DNA from: Gammaproteobacteria bacterium
GTDB taxonomy: Bacteria; Pseudomonadota; Gammaproteobacteria; Pseudomonadales; Azotimanducaceae
Length of the DNA: 64,000 nt
Assembly: GCA_026707735.1 (NCBI GenBank)
Contig: JAPOWH010000023.1
Span: 62,001-126,000, forward strand
Direction of reading: 5' to 3'
A program made the translations under genes and the position numbers. Shown here one piece after another: positions 62,765 through 64,000 of this stretch (within the stretch, counting starts at the first letter, position 1; the number at the start of each line of letters is the position of its first letter). The notes beneath the pieces are model-generated. The model searched no databases and was not told the origin of the DNA. It saw only the letters and a program-made list of their open reading frames with translations.

Positions 62765-64000
62765 TCATTGACCGCGGTCGCGTTGATTACGCCTCCGCAA
62801 TTCGTTCAGTCGTTCCCTAATCCGGAGCTCGAGTCCACGCTCTGAAGGTTCGTAGAATCGTTGAGCTTTCATTTCGTCAGGAAAGTAATGCTCACCCGCG
62901 GCGTAGGCATCTTCCTCGCCATGTGCATAGCGATAGCCCTTGCCATAGTCCAATTCCTTCATAAGTCGGGTAGGAGCGTTTCGCAATCGCAAAGGCACCG
63001 GTAGCGTCGGATTGTCTTGAACAAACGACGATGCAGCGTTAAGCGCCTTGTAGACAGCATTGCTCTTTGGCACCGACGAGAGATAAATGACCGCCTCTGC
63101 CAGCGATAGTTCCCCTTCGGGCGAACCAAGCCGATGATAGGCGTCCCAAGCATCCAGTGCTACTGACATTGCTCGCGTGTCAGCAGTGCCAATGTCCTCC
63201 GACGCAAACCTAACCAAGCGTCGAGCGACATAGAGCGGATCGCATCCTCCATCGATCATTCGGACGAACCAATAGAGCGCAGCATCGGGATCGCTTCCGC
63301 GCATGGACTTGTGCAAAGCCGAAATTTGGTTGTAGAACTCTTCTCCACCCTTGTCGAACCTACGGTGCGACTGACCAGATGCAGCCAAGACGTGTGCAAG
63401 CTCCAATCCATCTGAATTCTTGAGCTGAACGGCCATTTCCAAGAGATTCAATGCTCTGCGTGCATCGCCGTCGGCGAACGAGCAGATCTCGTCGAGCGCT
63501 TCGGCGGACACCGCAAGGTCTGGCATTTCATTTGCCAACGCGCTCTTGACAATTTGACATACCTCGTCTTGTGTTAGCGGCTTCAGCACGAACACTCGCG
63601 TACGCGATAGCAAAGCCGAGTTCACTTCAAACGATGGATTTTCCGTCGTTGCGCCGATGAGGGTGATCGTGCCGCTTTCTACATGCGGCAGGAACGCATC
63701 CTGCTGTGCCTTGTTGAACCGATGCACTTCATCCAGAAAAACCACGGTGGGCATCTCCGGTTGGATTTCGGCCTGAGCAATGGCACTCCTGACATCCTTC
63801 ACACCAGCGAGAACGGCAGACATCGAAATCCAGTTGGCTCTGGCTCTATACGACAACAGTCGAGCCAAGGTCGTCTTCCCGGTACCTGGCGGACCCCAAA
63901 GGATCATTGAGTGGACGTTTCCGGATTCGGCCAGAGATCGCAAAGGCTTGCCCGGTCCCAGGAGATGCTGCTGGCCTACAAAGTCATCTAATGTCTTTGG
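62765..64000 (-). CDS. rarA: Replication-associated recombination protein A (RarA/MgsA), partial
   Basis: AAA+ ATPase of the clamp-loader type, cut by the right window edge: frame is open to base 64000 with [18 protein letters not shown] before Walker [10 protein letters not shown]. Walker [11 protein letters not shown], sensor 1 [13 protein letters not shown]. RarA acts at stalled forks. The C-terminus is complete (RDRGQ). Transcribed leftward, 134 bases upstream of serS. The start lies beyond the window. Confidence 0.95.
   Translation of the reverse strand, partial: PKTLDDFVGQQHLLGPGKPLRSLAESGNVHSMILWGPPGTGKTTLARLLSYRARANWISMSAVLAGVKDVRSAIAQAEIQPEMPTVVFLDEVHRFNKAQQDAFLPHVESGTITLIGATTENPSFEVNSALLSRTRVFVLKPLTQDEVCQIVKSALANEMPDLAVSAEALDEICSFADGDARRALNLLEMAVQLKNSDGLELAHVLAASGQSHRRFDKGGEEFYNQISALHKSMRGSDPDAALYWFVRMIDGGCDPLYVARRLVRFASEDIGTADTRAMSVALDAWDAYHRLGSPEGELSLAEAVIYLSSVPKSNAVYKALNAASSFVQDNPTLPVPLRLRNAPTRLMKELDYGKGYRYAHGEEDAYAAGEHYFPDEMKAQRFYEPSERGLELRIRERLNELRRRNQRDRGQ

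Noticed and set aside
1-64000. CRISPR array, prophage or insertion sequence
   Set aside because: No repeat-spacer array, transposase, integrase or phage gene was seen.

Overview
The window is a bacterial chromosome segment, most likely from a free-living or host-associated marine gammaproteobacterium (inference). The best taxonomic clue is the right end: rarA and serS face a tRNA-Ser(UGA) followed by tusD-tusC-tusB-tusE, a neighbourhood known from Pseudomonas-like gammaproteobacteria. HspQ, a KdsD-type isomerase, PEP carboxylase, a Tat-exported PhoX-like protein and several lipoproteins also fit a Gram-negative proteobacterium. No phage genes, transposase or CRISPR array were seen.

Layout. 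0.4-1.5 kb: exported HEAT-like protein. 1.9-5.6 kb: two-gene heterodimeric ABC exporter. 5.6-8.7 kb: VOC protein, two-domain esterase, histidine phosphatase, GST. 9.1-11.7 kb: leftward ABC-2 exporter with two permeases and one ATPase. 12-14.6 kb: D-aminoacylase-type amidohydrolase and a YfcG-like GST. 14.8-21 kb: rightward PhoX-like protein, tandem-repeat lipoprotein and beta-lactamase-fold serine hydrolase. 21-27.4 kb, leftward: MTA/SAH-deaminase-type amidohydrolase, ppc, phytanoyl-CoA dioxygenase, lipoprotein, alpha/beta hydrolase. 27.6-32.5 kb: amidohydrolase, two Yip1 membrane proteins, Baeyer-Villiger-type monooxygenase, VOC protein. 32.5-34.7 kb: a small accessory patch with a DUF4143 ATPase, a FitA-like antitoxin and a decayed PIN toxin. 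34.8-43.9 kb: amidohydrolase, unknown exported protein, orphan molybdenum hydroxylase large subunit, PHP phosphatase, unknown membrane protein, thioredoxin-fold lipoprotein. 44.3-45.5 kb: second DUF4143 ATPase. 45.9-56.9 kb: acidic lipoprotein, VOC, DUF5362-like protein, KdsD, HspQ, SMP-30 protein, a GT4/deacetylase/DUF3108 operon, DUF924 protein, amidohydrolase, MFS transporter. 57-64 kb: acyl-CoA synthetase, nucleotide-sugar dehydrogenase, tRNA-Ser, tusDCBE, serS, rarA (cut by the window edge).

Functional themes. Many single genes (three amidohydrolase-2 proteins, two metal-dependent amidohydrolases, BVMO, PhyH dioxygenase, acyl-CoA synthetase, two GSTs, several alpha/beta hydrolases, SMP-30, a molybdenum hydroxylase subunit) suggest broad catabolism of organic compounds, but they are scattered and mostly not in operons. 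A second theme is envelope work: two ABC exporters, lipoproteins, GT4/deacetylase and nucleotide-sugar enzymes.

The most unusual observations are the two DUF4143 ATPase genes, each with a perfect palindrome at its 5' end sharing the core AAAGTNACANTTT, and the toxin remnant beside an intact antitoxin next to the first of them.
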